Positions 53,033 through 61,846 of a DNA stretch of 63,272 bases are shown piece after piece. Below the pieces are notes generated by a model. It was not told the origin of the DNA. It made no database searches and saw only the letters and a list, made by a program, of their open reading frames with translations. Position numbers and translations under genes: made by a program. The first letter of the stretch is position 1, and each line of letters begins with the position of its first letter. This DNA comes from Alistipes senegalensis (GTDB lineage Bacteria; Bacillota; Clostridia; Oscillospirales; Ruminococcaceae): contig JAMPEF010000007.1 of assembly GCA_023665275.1 (NCBI GenBank), forward strand, positions 1-63,272, given 5' to 3'.

Positions 53033-54214
53033 ATGTCAAATGAAATGCAGTTAAAATACGGCTGTAATCCCAATCAGAAACCCTCAAGAGTTTATATGGC
53101 TAACGGCTCTGAACTTCCTATAGAAGTTCTTTGTGGTAAACCAGGTTATATAAATCTCCTCGACGCTTTCAACGGCTATCAGCTTGTAAAGGAACTCAAA
53201 AAGGCTACCGGTGTATGTGCGGCGACTTCTTTCAAGCACGTTTCACCGGCTGGTGCGGCTATCGGAAGACCACTCACCGACGACCTCAAAAAAATCTACT
53301 GGGTTGATGACCTCGGAGAACTTACACCGCTTGCAAGTGCATACGCAAGGGCAAGAGGTGCTGACAGAATGTCATCATACGGTGACTTTATAGCACTTTC
53401 CGATAAAGTGGACGTATGCACCGCTAAAATGATTCAGCGTGAAGTTTCCGACGGAATAATAGCTCCCGATTACGACGAAGAGGCACTTGAAATCCTCAAA
53501 TCTAAAAGAAAAGGCACATATTGCATTCTCAAAATAGACGAAAATTACACACCTGCTCCGATTGAGACTAAACAGGTTTACGGTGTATCTTTTGAACAGG
53601 GCAGAAACGAACTTGACATTAACAAGGAACTGCTTGCAAACGTCGTTACAGAAAACAAAAACATTCCGGCTGATAAACTTGATGACTTGATGATTTCTTT
53701 GATTACGCTGAAATATACACAGTCCAACTCCGTATGCTATGTAAAGGACGGACAGGCTATCGGTATCGGAGCAGGTCAGCAGTCAAGAATACACTGTACA
53801 CGTCTTGCCGGTCAGAAGGCTGATAACTGGTGGCTAAGACAGTCACCAAAGGTTATGGGTCTTGAATTTGTTGACGGCATACGTCGTGCAGACCGTGACA
53901 ATGCTATTGATGTCTATATAGGTGACGAATATGAAGACGTTCTCCGTGACGGTGAGTGGCAGAAGATTTTCAAGACAAAACCGGAAGTTTTCACTGTTGA
54001 GGAAAAGAAAGAATGGCTTGCAAAGAATACTGGTGTTTGCTTAGGTTCTGATGCATTTTTCCCGTTTGGTGATAACATTGAACGTGCTAAAAAATCAGGC
54101 GTTGAGTACATCGCTGAACCTGGTGGCTCTATCCGTGATGATAACGTTATTGAAACTTGCAACAAGTATAATATAGCTATGGCGTTCACAGGAATAAGGC
54201 TTTTCCACCACTAA
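53033..54214 (+). CDS. Stand-alone AICAR transformylase
   Basis: A 393-residue protein corresponding to the formyltransferase part of PurH, which adds the formyl group to AICAR. LKYGCNPNQKPSRV at the start, SFKHVSPAGAA (with the catalytic Lys-His), RGADRMSSYGDFIALSD, LKYTQSNSVCYVKDGQAIGIGAGQQSRIHC and GSDAFFPFGDNIERA are all family motifs. The IMP cyclohydrolase domain is absent, agreeing with the separate purO-like gene. AAGGAGG site. Confidence 0.93.
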   Translation: MSNEMQLKYGCNPNQKPSRVYMANGSELPIEVLCGKPGYINLLDAFNGYQLVKELKKATGVCAATSFKHVSPAGAAIGRPLTDDLKKIYWVDDLGELTPLASAYARARGADRMSSYGDFIALSDKVDVCTAKMIQREVSDGIIAPDYDEEALEILKSKRKGTYCILKIDENYTPAPIETKQVYGVSFEQGRNELDINKELLANVVTENKNIPADKLDDLMISLITLKYTQSNSVCYVKDGQAIGIGAGQQSRIHCTRLAGQKADNWWLRQSPKVMGLEFVDGIRRADRDNAIDVYIGDEYEDVLRDGEWQKIFKTKPEVFTVEEKKEWLAKNTGVCLGSDAFFPFGDNIERAKKSGVEYIAEPGGSIRDDNVIETCNKYNIAMAFTGIRLFHH

Positions 54215-54217
54215 TCC

Positions 54218-54535
54218 ATGAAAACGGAAAAAATAAAAAAATCCAAAAAGAGAATTGCATTAAGAATTATTATTGCAGTTCTCTTGACATGGGTTTTGCT
54301 TGCTATAACAGACTTTATAAGGTTTGCAACGTCTGACGGATATATCAAACCACTTATAACTCTTACACAAATAGCTTGTGATTGCGGTGAATCACGCAGT
54401 GAATGTGGTATAGGTTACAGTTTTGACTATGGTTATATCCTTGACATTGGCAACAGTTCATGGAAATATGACAAGGAAAAACCTGATTTCAGACGTTTTT
54501 CAGTTTTCGGCAAGACTTTATATAAAAAAGGATAA
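54218..54535 (+). CDS. Hypothetical small membrane protein
   Basis: A 105-residue protein. A lysine-rich start leads into one transmembrane helix (about 12-30, ALRIIIAVLLTWVLLAITD), then an outside domain with three cysteines (ACDCGESRSECGIGYSF). It starts 3 bp after the transformylase stop with no good ribosome site, so translation may be coupled. Function unknown. Confidence 0.6.
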   Translation: MKTEKIKKSKKRIALRIIIAVLLTWVLLAITDFIRFATSDGYIKPLITLTQIACDCGESRSECGIGYSFDYGYILDIGNSSWKYDKEKPDFRRFSVFGKTLYKKG

Positions 54536-54539
54536 TATT

Positions 54540-55061
54540 ATGTTTGAAAACAATTCTATATCTAAAAAACTAAAATCTGCAATTATAAAAACTACAGTTG
54601 TTGCAACAGTGCTTGCTATAATTTATATAATTCTAAGCCTGATAAATATTTATAATATAAACATATCAACATCAATTTTTCATGAAACGTATGAATTTTG
54701 GAAAAACACAACATATTTTTACCAGCTCTCCCCTTTTTTTATTGAAAGTTATATTTATTCAATAATATTTATTCTGCCATATATTATAGTGTGCATGATA
54801 AGTATTTTTTCGGAAAAACTGAAAGGCAAAAAGAAACTCAAATATTCTGTAATAAGTTTTCTTGTATTTCTGTTTAGTAATTATATATCAATGGACGAAA
54901 TTTATCAAGAAACTTGTTCTGATGACTGGGTAATGATTGAACTTGTTTCAAGAGTGCAGAATATTCTTATATGGCTTAATATATCATCATTTTTACTTGT
55001 ATGCTGTACGGCTGTTATTGAAATACGTATGGCAAAAAGAAATAAATTGAAAAAATTATGA
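54540..55061 (+). CDS. Hypothetical membrane protein
   Basis: A 173-residue protein with about four hydrophobic segments (about 17-38, 68-90, 103-122 and 142-160) and a basic C-terminus (MAKRNKLKKL). No family recognised. ATG 54540 follows AAAGGATA directly after the preceding stop. It is 15 bp before purD. Confidence 0.6.
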   Translation: MFENNSISKKLKSAIIKTTVVATVLAIIYIILSLINIYNINISTSIFHETYEFWKNTTYFYQLSPFFIESYIYSIIFILPYIIVCMISIFSEKLKGKKKLKYSVISFLVFLFSNYISMDEIYQETCSDDWVMIELVSRVQNILIWLNISSFLLVCCTAVIEIRMAKRNKLKKL

Positions 55062-55076
55062 CAGGAGGTTATCCCC

Positions 55077-56363
55077 ATGAAAAATATACTTGTAGTCGGC
55101 GGTGGTGGTCGTGAACACGCTATCATCATGAAACTTGCCGAAAGTAAACACGTTGACAAGCTATACTGTACACCAGGAAATGCCGGCATATCAAAATATG
55201 CAGAGTGTTTTAATGTCGGAGCAACTGATATTGACGGCGTTGTAGCACTTGCAAAGGAAATAAAGCCCGACATGGTAGTAGTCGCACCAGATGACCCGCT
55301 TGTTATGGGTATGGTTGACGCTCTACAGGCTGAGGGCTTTATGACTTTTGGTCCTAAGGCAAACGCCGCTATTATAGAGGGTTCTAAAGTATTTTCAAAG
55401 GAACTTATGAAAAAATACAATATCCCGACGGCTTTCTATGAAGTTTTCACAGAAAGCGACAAGGCTATTGAATATCTTAAAAAACAGAATACTTATCCGG
55501 CTGTTATCAAGGCGGACGGTCTCGCACTTGGCAAGGGCGTTATAATCGCTCAGAATGAAGAAGAGGCTATACAGGCTGTTCATGAAATGATTGATAATCT
55601 TAAATTCGGAAAGAGTTCCGCAAGAATAGTAATAGAGGAATTTTTAACAGGTCCTGAAGTATCTGTACTTTCTTTCACGGACGGCAAAACCATTGTACCT
55701 ATGATTTCCTCTATGGACCATAAACGTGCTTTAGACGGCGACAAAGGACTTAATACCGGTGGTATGGGTACGCTATCCCCTAATCCGTACTATACGGAAG
55801 AAGTTGCTAAGGAATGCATGGAAAAAATATTCATTCCTACCATGAACGCCATGAACGCTGAGGGCAGAACTCTTGAGGGCTGTTTATATTTCGGACTTAT
55901 GATTACTCCAAAGGGTGCAAAAGTCATTGAGTATAACTGCCGTTTCGGTGACCCTGAAACACAAGTAGTACTACCCATGCTTGATGCTGATTTATATGAA
56001 ATATTTGAAGCAATTTACAACCACGAACTTGACAAGGTAAACATAAAATGGCATGACGGCAGTTGTGCTTGTGTTGTCATGGCAAGCGGTGGCTATCCGG
56101 AAAGTTACCCTAAGGGCATTGAAATGAACGGTTTCGATGAAAAAGGACAGATTGAGGGCTGTTTTGTTTACCATGCCGGAACTAAACTCTCCGAAGACGG
56201 AAAATTCCTCACAAACGGCGGACGTGTTATAGGAATTACAGCCAAGGGTGAAACTTTACAGAAAGCTCTTGACAATGCTTATGATGGTGTTTCAAGAATA
56301 AATTTTGACGGCGCACATTACAGAAAAGACATCGGACAGAGAGCTTTAAAGGCTCTTGAATAA
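55077..56363 (+). CDS. purD: Phosphoribosylamine-glycine ligase PurD
   Basis: A 428-residue ATP-grasp enzyme forming GAR. VVGGGGREHAI, VVAPDDPLVMGMVDAL, the ATP-grasp segments AVIKADGLALGKGVIIA and IEEFLTGPEVSVLSFTDG, DHKRALDGDKGLNTGGMGTLSP, and EYNCRFGDPETQVVLPML are present. Length fits. AGGAGG precedes the ATG. Its stop overlaps the next start (TAATG). Confidence 0.97.
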   Translation: MKNILVVGGGGREHAIIMKLAESKHVDKLYCTPGNAGISKYAECFNVGATDIDGVVALAKEIKPDMVVVAPDDPLVMGMVDALQAEGFMTFGPKANAAIIEGSKVFSKELMKKYNIPTAFYEVFTESDKAIEYLKKQNTYPAVIKADGLALGKGVIIAQNEEEAIQAVHEMIDNLKFGKSSARIVIEEFLTGPEVSVLSFTDGKTIVPMISSMDHKRALDGDKGLNTGGMGTLSPNPYYTEEVAKECMEKIFIPTMNAMNAEGRTLEGCLYFGLMITPKGAKVIEYNCRFGDPETQVVLPMLDADLYEIFEAIYNHELDKVNIKWHDGSCACVVMASGGYPESYPKGIEMNGFDEKGQIEGCFVYHAGTKLSEDGKFLTNGGRVIGITAKGETLQKALDNAYDGVSRINFDGAHYRKDIGQRALKALE

Positions 56364-56992
56364 TGGAGGATATGCACAAAAAGCTCAATACTGGGCTTAA
56401 TCTCGGACTTATCGGAAATGCATTGTTTATAATTTTCAGTGCTGTATGCTTTGTATACTATCTTATATATGACCCTGAAAAAAAATTTACTAAATTTCTG
56501 GAAATTACAGCTTATGTATGTGAATTTTCCGGATTTGGCGTGTTAATTTTATCTGACATAATTATAATAAAAACCGCTCGTATGCGTGATTGGTTAAAAA
56601 TAGGTTTTTCGGTATATATTGTCGTGGAAGCCGTTATGATGACGCTTGAGTTAAATTCATACAGAATAGACTTTTACAAGCCATATTCACTGCTTTTAGC
56701 TATATTGCATTCAATATTTTCAGCGGCGGTATGCTTTGCATTTCTTACGCTTGACCCCGATAAAAAAGCCTATGAAATAATCACAATCATATGTATAGGA
56801 ATAATACTCGGTGGTATGCTCGGAAACGTCATGGGTATAAGAATATATTTCAGTATATTCACAAATGCTATTTCATTTACAGTGCTTTTTGCGTCGATAA
56901 AATTCATGCTTAAACGTGAAACAATCGAAATTGACTGTTACGGCGACAGGGCAAGAGTTGCAGAATACAGAAGTACTTTTTTTGAAGACTGA
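56363..56992 (+). CDS. Hypothetical polytopic membrane protein
   Basis: A 209-residue protein with about six hydrophobic segments (about 12-32, 45-65, 75-95, 105-125, 132-155, 160-180). No known family. It overlaps purD by one base and ends at a terminator, so it is the last gene of the purine cluster. The C-terminus is charged (DCYGDRARVAEYR). Confidence 0.65.
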   Translation: MEDMHKKLNTGLNLGLIGNALFIIFSAVCFVYYLIYDPEKKFTKFLEITAYVCEFSGFGVLILSDIIIIKTARMRDWLKIGFSVYIVVEAVMMTLELNSYRIDFYKPYSLLLAILHSIFSAAVCFAFLTLDPDKKAYEIITIICIGIILGGMLGNVMGIRIYFSIFTNAISFTVLFASIKFMLKRETIEIDCYGDRARVAEYRSTFFED

Positions 56993-56997
56993 ATTTC

Positions 56998-57031
56998 AAA
57001 ACCGGAATTTTTTAAAAATTCCGGTTTTTTT
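56998..57031 (+). terminator. Terminator of the purine cluster
   Basis: Stem AACCGGAATTTTT/AAAAATTCCGGTT followed by seven T, directly after the stop of the last gene. Confidence 0.92.
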
Positions 57032-57107
57032 CCTGTGTATTAAAGTTCGGGAAATGCATATAATATCAACGGCAATTCCTGAAAAAAATTATCGGAGGTA
57101 TTTTTTC

Positions 57108-57518
57108 ATGTACGGATTAACACCATTCGGGCATACAAGCCTTTTCAATTTCTTCAATGATGACTTCTTTAATGATACAATGCAGATAAACTCTTGCAGA
57201 ACTGATATAAGAGACACCGGCGACAAGTACGTTATGGAAGCCGAATTAGCCGGATTCAACAGAGAAGATATAAACATTGATATAAAAGATTCTTATCTTG
57301 TAATTTCCGCTGAACACAAAAAGTCTTCTAATGACAAGAACGATAACGGAAAATATATCCGTCGTGAACGTTCATACAGTTCATATAAGAGAAGTTTTGA
57401 TATTTCCGACGTAAACACGGATAACATCAATGCTGAATATAAAAACGGAATCCTTACTATTGACCTTCCGAAAAAACAGCATGAAGAACCCGTCTCCAGA
57501 AGACTTGAAATAAAATAA
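57108..57518 (+). CDS. Small heat shock protein Hsp20
   Basis: A 136-residue alpha-crystallin-type holdase chaperone. The N-terminal part is aromatic (FGHTSLFNFFNDDFFND). The alpha-crystallin domain spans about 30-125: YVMEAELAGFNREDINIDIKDSYLVISAEH, YIRRERSYSSYKRSFDI and the A-x-Y-x-N-G-I-L-T-I signature (AEYKNGILTIDLP). AGGAGG-type site CGGAGG upstream. TATAAT at about 57063 lacks a good -35; no CIRCE or CtsR site was seen. Single-gene unit. Confidence 0.93.
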   Translation: MYGLTPFGHTSLFNFFNDDFFNDTMQINSCRTDIRDTGDKYVMEAELAGFNREDINIDIKDSYLVISAEHKKSSNDKNDNGKYIRRERSYSSYKRSFDISDVNTDNINAEYKNGILTIDLPKKQHEEPVSRRLEIK

Positions 57519-57525
57519 ATCACAA

Positions 57526-57560
57526 AAAAGCCCGATTATGTCGGGCTTTTGTCTTTTTTT
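57526..57560. terminator. Bidirectional terminator between hsp20 and the CPBP gene
   Basis: Perfect 10-bp stem AAAAGCCCGA (57526-57535)/TCGGGCTTTT (57541-57550) with T-rich flanks on both strands. Confidence 0.9.
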
Positions 57561-58486
57561 ATTTTAAGAAAAACAATAATTATTCCGGTAGAAAGTATTA
57601 CTGTAGTGAAAATACTTCCCTCTATACCGAACTCCCCGCCACTTAACCATGCGTGTGAAGTCCGTGCGGTTGTCCGGAAAACTGATTCACTATCACCCGT
57701 ACCGCTTACGCTTATGCCGTAAAAATTTCCCTGCATAAAGTTCCATATCGAATGAATACCACATACACCCCATATATCGTCAAAACAAATCATGTACAGC
57801 GATGCAAAAACTCCGAAAAGTACAAGATTTACGCACGGCAGAACATCAAACCCAGGATTGAATACGTGTGCAAGTGCAAACGCTCCGGAATTTACTGCAA
57901 CTGCTACCCATACGGAATGATACCCCCCGACAGTCGTTAAAAGATAACCTCTGAAAATAAATTCCTCACTCATACCCTGTACAAAAAAACCAAGCAGATA
58001 AAGCATTATTACACCGAAATTTATATTATTACATAATAAAATTTTATTCGCTCCGAAACATACACTCAATAATGTAATGGCTGTCATCATTATAATTCCG
58101 GTAAGAAGTCCGGTCAGATAGTGCGGAATAAGTTTCTGTTTCCGTACACCCATTGAAGTTATGGGTCTCACCTCTATATTCCGACAGTATATTATGCTTG
58201 TGATAGTTCCGAAAACGGTTGAAAGCAAAGAGGGTATCATTATTTCAGGTGAGGCGGAAATTACAGTGGCAGCCGCCATTGATTTTTTTAACTCTATTTT
58301 ATTTCCGTCAAGCATACCCTGTGAGTTCATTTCCTCTAACATGGGCTTGATTGATACTATTGATGGTATAATTGCTTCAAGGACGTATATTATAAGAAAT
58401 ACTATAAAAAATGAAAATATCTGTACAGGCAGTGCCGGTGAAGCCAGTGATTCGCCGGATTCTTCAAAAATTTTCGGTTTATTCAA
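57536..58486 (-). CDS. CPBP (CAAX/Rce1-like) intramembrane metalloprotease
   Basis: A 316-residue polytopic protein with about seven or eight membrane segments. The catalytic motifs of the CPBP/Abi family are present: SEEFIFRG near residue 170, FALAHVFNP and the later GIHSIWNF. Such proteins process prenylated or bacteriocin-like peptides or confer self-immunity; the substrate here is unknown. It is a single gene convergent with hsp20, with a strong promoter carrying an inverted repeat. Confidence 0.9.
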   Translation of the reverse strand: MNKPKIFEESGESLASPALPVQIFSFFIVFLIIYVLEAIIPSIVSIKPMLEEMNSQGMLDGNKIELKKSMAAATVISASPEIMIPSLLSTVFGTITSIIYCRNIEVRPITSMGVRKQKLIPHYLTGLLTGIIMMTAITLLSVCFGANKILLCNNINFGVIMLYLLGFFVQGMSEEFIFRGYLLTTVGGYHSVWVAVAVNSGAFALAHVFNPGFDVLPCVNLVLFGVFASLYMICFDDIWGVCGIHSIWNFMQGNFYGISVSGTGDSESVFRTTARTSHAWLSGGEFGIEGSIFTTVILSTGIIIVFLKIKKDKSPT

Positions 58487-58500
58487 AAAAACACCTCCGC

Positions 58501-58544
58501 TTACGGTATATAATAATTTTACCGTAAACGTGGTGTTTTGTCAA
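58501..58544 (-). promoter_or_regulatory. CPBP promoter with operator-like inverted repeat
   Basis: TTGACA (58539-58544), 17-bp spacer, TAAAAT (58516-58521), minus strand. A perfect inverted repeat TTACGGTA (58501-58508)/TACCGTAA (58520-58527) covers the -10 box and the expected transcription start. Confidence 0.75.
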
Positions 58545-58562
58545 TGATTATTTTTAAATATT

Positions 58563-59444
58563 TTAAATTGCAGTTAGAAATATTGTTATTCCTACCATTG
58601 AAACAAGTATCAGAAACACGGTTATAAGAGTTATAAGAATAATATTTATTGGTTTTACTCCACCGAATGCCATAACCATATGTTTATTGAGTTCACCACC
58701 GGAACTGTTTTTCTTTATAATATGAAGTTTTTTCAGGGCGAATTTAAAGTAAATCCAGTTTGCAAAAAGACACATAACCGTATTTACGACGCATGAAACG
58801 GCTGAACATATAACCTCCATATTCTGAATGAAATTCTGATTTTCATATATGACGTTTAATATATTTTCAGTAAATACACCTGATTGTGCCATAATCATAA
58901 TCGACATGGGAATATTCAATATAACGCTTATAACAGCAGCTATAATAGCCCACAGCCACATTTTTCTGTTTGCAAAATAAAGTGACGGAAATAAAAAACA
59001 TGAAAGATTGAATGAAGTTTTAAAGCCGAAATCCTTCATTTTCTTGAATATCGGAATGTAATAAAGAGTATTCGTTCCGACAAACATTAAAATTTCCCTT
59101 AAGGTCACACCGCCCATATCTTCATTGAGATTAAAGCCGATGTCGCTCATCAATGCGGCATTATATGTGCTGTTATCCATGTATTCGTATGAATGGATTT
59201 TTTCATAATCCGTATGCGATTCGTCGTCTTCAGGAGACATTATAGTTACCGACTTTTCCTCCGGAATTTTTAATGTACGTTCCCACTTCTGACCCGTACC
59301 GTGCATATAGATGTTAGCACATCTGCCGTGTTTTTTGTAACATTCCCTATGGTGCGGTGAACCACATTCGGGACATACAACAACATCATCGCTTGCCTTA
59401 AATACCTCTCCGCATAGTGTGCATTTTTCACCTGTGAATTTCAT
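58563..59444 (-). CDS. Prokaryotic RING-finger-like membrane protein
   Basis: A 293-residue protein. The N-terminal 45 residues hold a treble-clef zinc module (CTLCGEVFKASDDVVVCPEC, then HHRECYKKHGRC), the pattern of Prok-RING family 1. An acidic linker follows, then about four membrane helices (about 135-155, 158-180, 205-228 and 262-288). Prok-RING proteins are linked by comparative genomics to ubiquitin-like or membrane stress systems, but no ubiquitin-like partner is visible here. Single gene with its own promoter. Confidence 0.75.
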   Translation of the reverse strand: MKFTGEKCTLCGEVFKASDDVVVCPECGSPHHRECYKKHGRCANIYMHGTGQKWERTLKIPEEKSVTIMSPEDDESHTDYEKIHSYEYMDNSTYNAALMSDIGFNLNEDMGGVTLREILMFVGTNTLYYIPIFKKMKDFGFKTSFNLSCFLFPSLYFANRKMWLWAIIAAVISVILNIPMSIMIMAQSGVFTENILNVIYENQNFIQNMEVICSAVSCVVNTVMCLFANWIYFKFALKKLHIIKKNSSGGELNKHMVMAFGGVKPINIILITLITVFLILVSMVGITIFLTAI

Positions 59445-59485
59445 TATGTTATACCTCCGTTCTTTTGCATTATATCCTGAATTAT

Positions 59486-59515
59486 ATTATAACACGTAGT
59501 TATATGTAAAATCAA
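59486..59515 (-). promoter_or_regulatory. RING-like gene promoter
   Basis: TATAAT (59486-59491) with TTGATT (59510-59515) at an 18-bp spacing, minus strand. Confidence 0.6.
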
Positions 59516-59547
59516 GTGTTTCAGGAAATTTTAATTTCAGAAACCAA

Positions 59548-59576
59548 TTGACATTTACATGAATTTGAAGTATAAT
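59548..59576 (+). promoter_or_regulatory. Two-component operon promoter
   Basis: TTGACA (59548-59553), 17-bp spacer, TATAAT (59571-59576), plus strand. Confidence 0.85.
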
Positions 59577-59622
59577 ATAATTGATACTATTTCTTTTATG
59601 AAAAAAAGGGAGGATTATTTTC

Positions 59623-60336
59623 ATGGCAAATGAAAAAAGTATGAAAGTTCTGATAGTTGACGATGATAAAAATATATGTGACCTGCTCCGGCTGTATCTT
59701 GAAAAAGACGGTTACGGTGTTATTCTCTGTCATGACGGCGCAGAAGCTGTTGTGAAGTTCAATGCACTGAAACCTGATATTGTTCTTCTTGATATAATGC
59801 TTCCCTCAATGGACGGCTGGCAGGTATGCCGTGAAATACGCAAGACTTCCGGCGTGCCTATTATAATGATTACCGCAAAGGGTGAAACTATTGATAAAAT
59901 AATAGGTCTTGACCTCGGTGCAGATGACTACATTGTAAAGCCTTTCGACGCAAAAGAAGTTATCGCACGTATAAACGCCGTCACAAGACGTGTGAGCAGT
60001 ATAAACAAAGAACCGGAAGTCAAGGAAGTACATTATGACAAGCTGTCTGTAAATATGACCCGCTATGAACTTAAAGTTGACGGAAAAACTATTGATACTC
60101 CGCCTAAAGAGCTTGAACTTCTTTATTATCTTGCCTCAAATCCGAACAGGGTATACACCCGTGACCAGTTACTTGATGAAGTATGGGGATTTGAATATTA
60201 CGGTGATTCAAGAACTATTGATGTTCATATAAAACGTCTCCGTGAAAAGCTGGAGGGTGTTTCTGACAAGTGGCTTTTAAAAACTATATGGGGCAGAGGT
60301 TATAAATTTGAAGTACAGGAAGACGAAGAAGAATAA
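59623..60336 (+). CDS. OmpR/PhoB-family response regulator
   Basis: A 237-residue transcription factor. The receiver domain (about 6-120) has the acidic pair VDDD, the phospho-acceptor Asp near residue 56 (VLLDIMLP), MITAKGE and the Lys in YIVKPFDA. The winged-helix output domain (about 135-232) has PPKELELLYYLASNP and RTIDVHIKRLREKL. The cognate kinase follows after 66 bp that include a hairpin. The signal and regulon are unknown; the HtrA gene downstream suggests envelope stress. Confidence 0.95.
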   Translation: MANEKSMKVLIVDDDKNICDLLRLYLEKDGYGVILCHDGAEAVVKFNALKPDIVLLDIMLPSMDGWQVCREIRKTSGVPIIMITAKGETIDKIIGLDLGADDYIVKPFDAKEVIARINAVTRRVSSINKEPEVKEVHYDKLSVNMTRYELKVDGKTIDTPPKELELLYYLASNPNRVYTRDQLLDEVWGFEYYGDSRTIDVHIKRLREKLEGVSDKWLLKTIWGRGYKFEVQEDEEE

Positions 60337-60355
60337 TCCGGCAGATATAAAATTT

Positions 60356-60378
60356 CAGGGGACTTGTTTCGTCCCCTG
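60356..60378 (+). other. Intercistronic hairpin between response regulator and kinase
   Basis: Perfect 8-bp stem CAGGGGAC (60356-60363)/GTCCCCTG (60371-60378) followed by TCTTGTT, a weak terminator that could make the regulator more abundant than the kinase. Confidence 0.6.
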
Positions 60379-60402
60379 TCTTGTTAAACAGAGGTGATTA
60401 TA

Positions 60403-61824
60403 TTGCAGAACAATAATTCTTATAATAAACTTCTGAAATATTCAATAGTTCTTATGCTCTCAGTTATTATCATACTTGGTATTATAATTATTAGTATAAG
60501 CTCTTCAGTATACAAGAAAACAGAACTTGAACGCCTTAAAAGTACCGGAGATATATTTATCAGCTTTATGCGTGAGGAATATAATAATACTCCGGATATT
60601 GATAATATACAGAAACTTCACAGGCTGTTCATGAATGAACACAATGCAGATATTTATATATATGACAATGACGGAAAATGTATACTCCCGTATGGTCAGG
60701 ACAGCGGCAAACTTTCAATACTTTCTGAAAATATAAAATCACACATAGATAACGGACAATATCTTGAACTCAGCTCCGACGGCATATCAAGTGAAGAACC
60801 CTATCTTATGTATGCTGACAGATTCAGCATTAAAACAAATGATACATCACAGAAAATGTATATTCTGGCATACGGAAGTACCCATAATATAAGTATATTT
60901 ACAATGAATATTTTTCTTGTTTATTTTTCGGCGGCAACAATTATGATGATTATTTCTTTTATTTTGATGAAGAAGAAAACTAAAATATATACAGACTACA
61001 ATAATAATATAATAAGAATACTGAAAAAATATTCACAGGGGGATTTTTCTGAAAAAATAAAACCCGATAATATACCATTTCCGGACGAAAAGGCAGAATA
61101 TATAAACAAACTCGCCGCCGATATCGAGGCAAGCGAGGAAACAAGCAAGACTTTTATTGCCAATGTTTCGCATGAACTCCGCACACCGATTACTACAATA
61201 GGTGGTTTTGTTGATGGAATACTTGACGGCACTATACCTAAAAACCGCCGCAATGAATATCTTGTAATCGTTTCCAATGAAATACAACGACTTAAAGTTC
61301 TTATCAGTTCAATGCTTAATATGAGCCGTTTTGAATCCGGTACGCTGAAACCACATTTTCAGAATACAAATCTAACTGACCTTGTCATGAAAACTGCCTT
61401 TATGTTTGAAAAGAAAATAGAAGCAAAAAATGTTGAAGTAGAAGATTTTGACGCTGAAAAACTGGTGGCAGAAGTTGACCCCGATTTGATACAACAGGTT
61501 ATATATAACATCATAGAAAATGCAGTGAAATTCATAAATACAGGTGGTAAACTCTCTTTCCGGTTTGAAAAGGAAGGCAATATGTGTATTATCGGCATAA
61601 GAAATACAGGAGAAGGTCTGAAAGACAGCGAAATTCCACAGGTTTTTGACAGATTCTATAAAACAGATTCTTCACGGGGTAAAGATACTACAGGTCTTGG
61701 ACTTGGTCTTTCCATTTCAAGAAAAATAGTTCATATAAATAATGGTCAGATAGTTGTTAAAAGCGTTTACGGTGAATATACTGAATTTCAGATACAGCTT
61801 CCCGAAAAACAAAAAAAGATATAA
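60403..61824 (+). CDS. Membrane sensor histidine kinase
   Basis: A 473-residue kinase. Two transmembrane helices (about 14-35 and 165-188) enclose an extracellular sensor of about 130 residues. A HAMP-like linker follows, then HisKA with SHELRTPITTIGG (His near residue 256) and an HATPase domain with NIIENAVKF, FDRFYKTD and GLGLGLSISRKI. I choose TTG 60403 because AGAGGTGAT is spaced correctly before it; the GTG in that site would be an earlier start. It is paired with the response regulator and 22 bp from htrA. Confidence 0.94.
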   Translation: MQNNNSYNKLLKYSIVLMLSVIIILGIIIISISSSVYKKTELERLKSTGDIFISFMREEYNNTPDIDNIQKLHRLFMNEHNADIYIYDNDGKCILPYGQDSGKLSILSENIKSHIDNGQYLELSSDGISSEEPYLMYADRFSIKTNDTSQKMYILAYGSTHNISIFTMNIFLVYFSAATIMMIISFILMKKKTKIYTDYNNNIIRILKKYSQGDFSEKIKPDNIPFPDEKAEYINKLAADIEASEETSKTFIANVSHELRTPITTIGGFVDGILDGTIPKNRRNEYLVIVSNEIQRLKVLISSMLNMSRFESGTLKPHFQNTNLTDLVMKTAFMFEKKIEAKNVEVEDFDAEKLVAEVDPDLIQQVIYNIIENAVKFINTGGKLSFRFEKEGNMCIIGIRNTGEGLKDSEIPQVFDRFYKTDSSRGKDTTGLGLGLSISRKIVHINNGQIVVKSVYGEYTEFQIQLPEKQKKI

Positions 61825-61846
61825 TGGTATTCAGAAAGGAGAAGAC

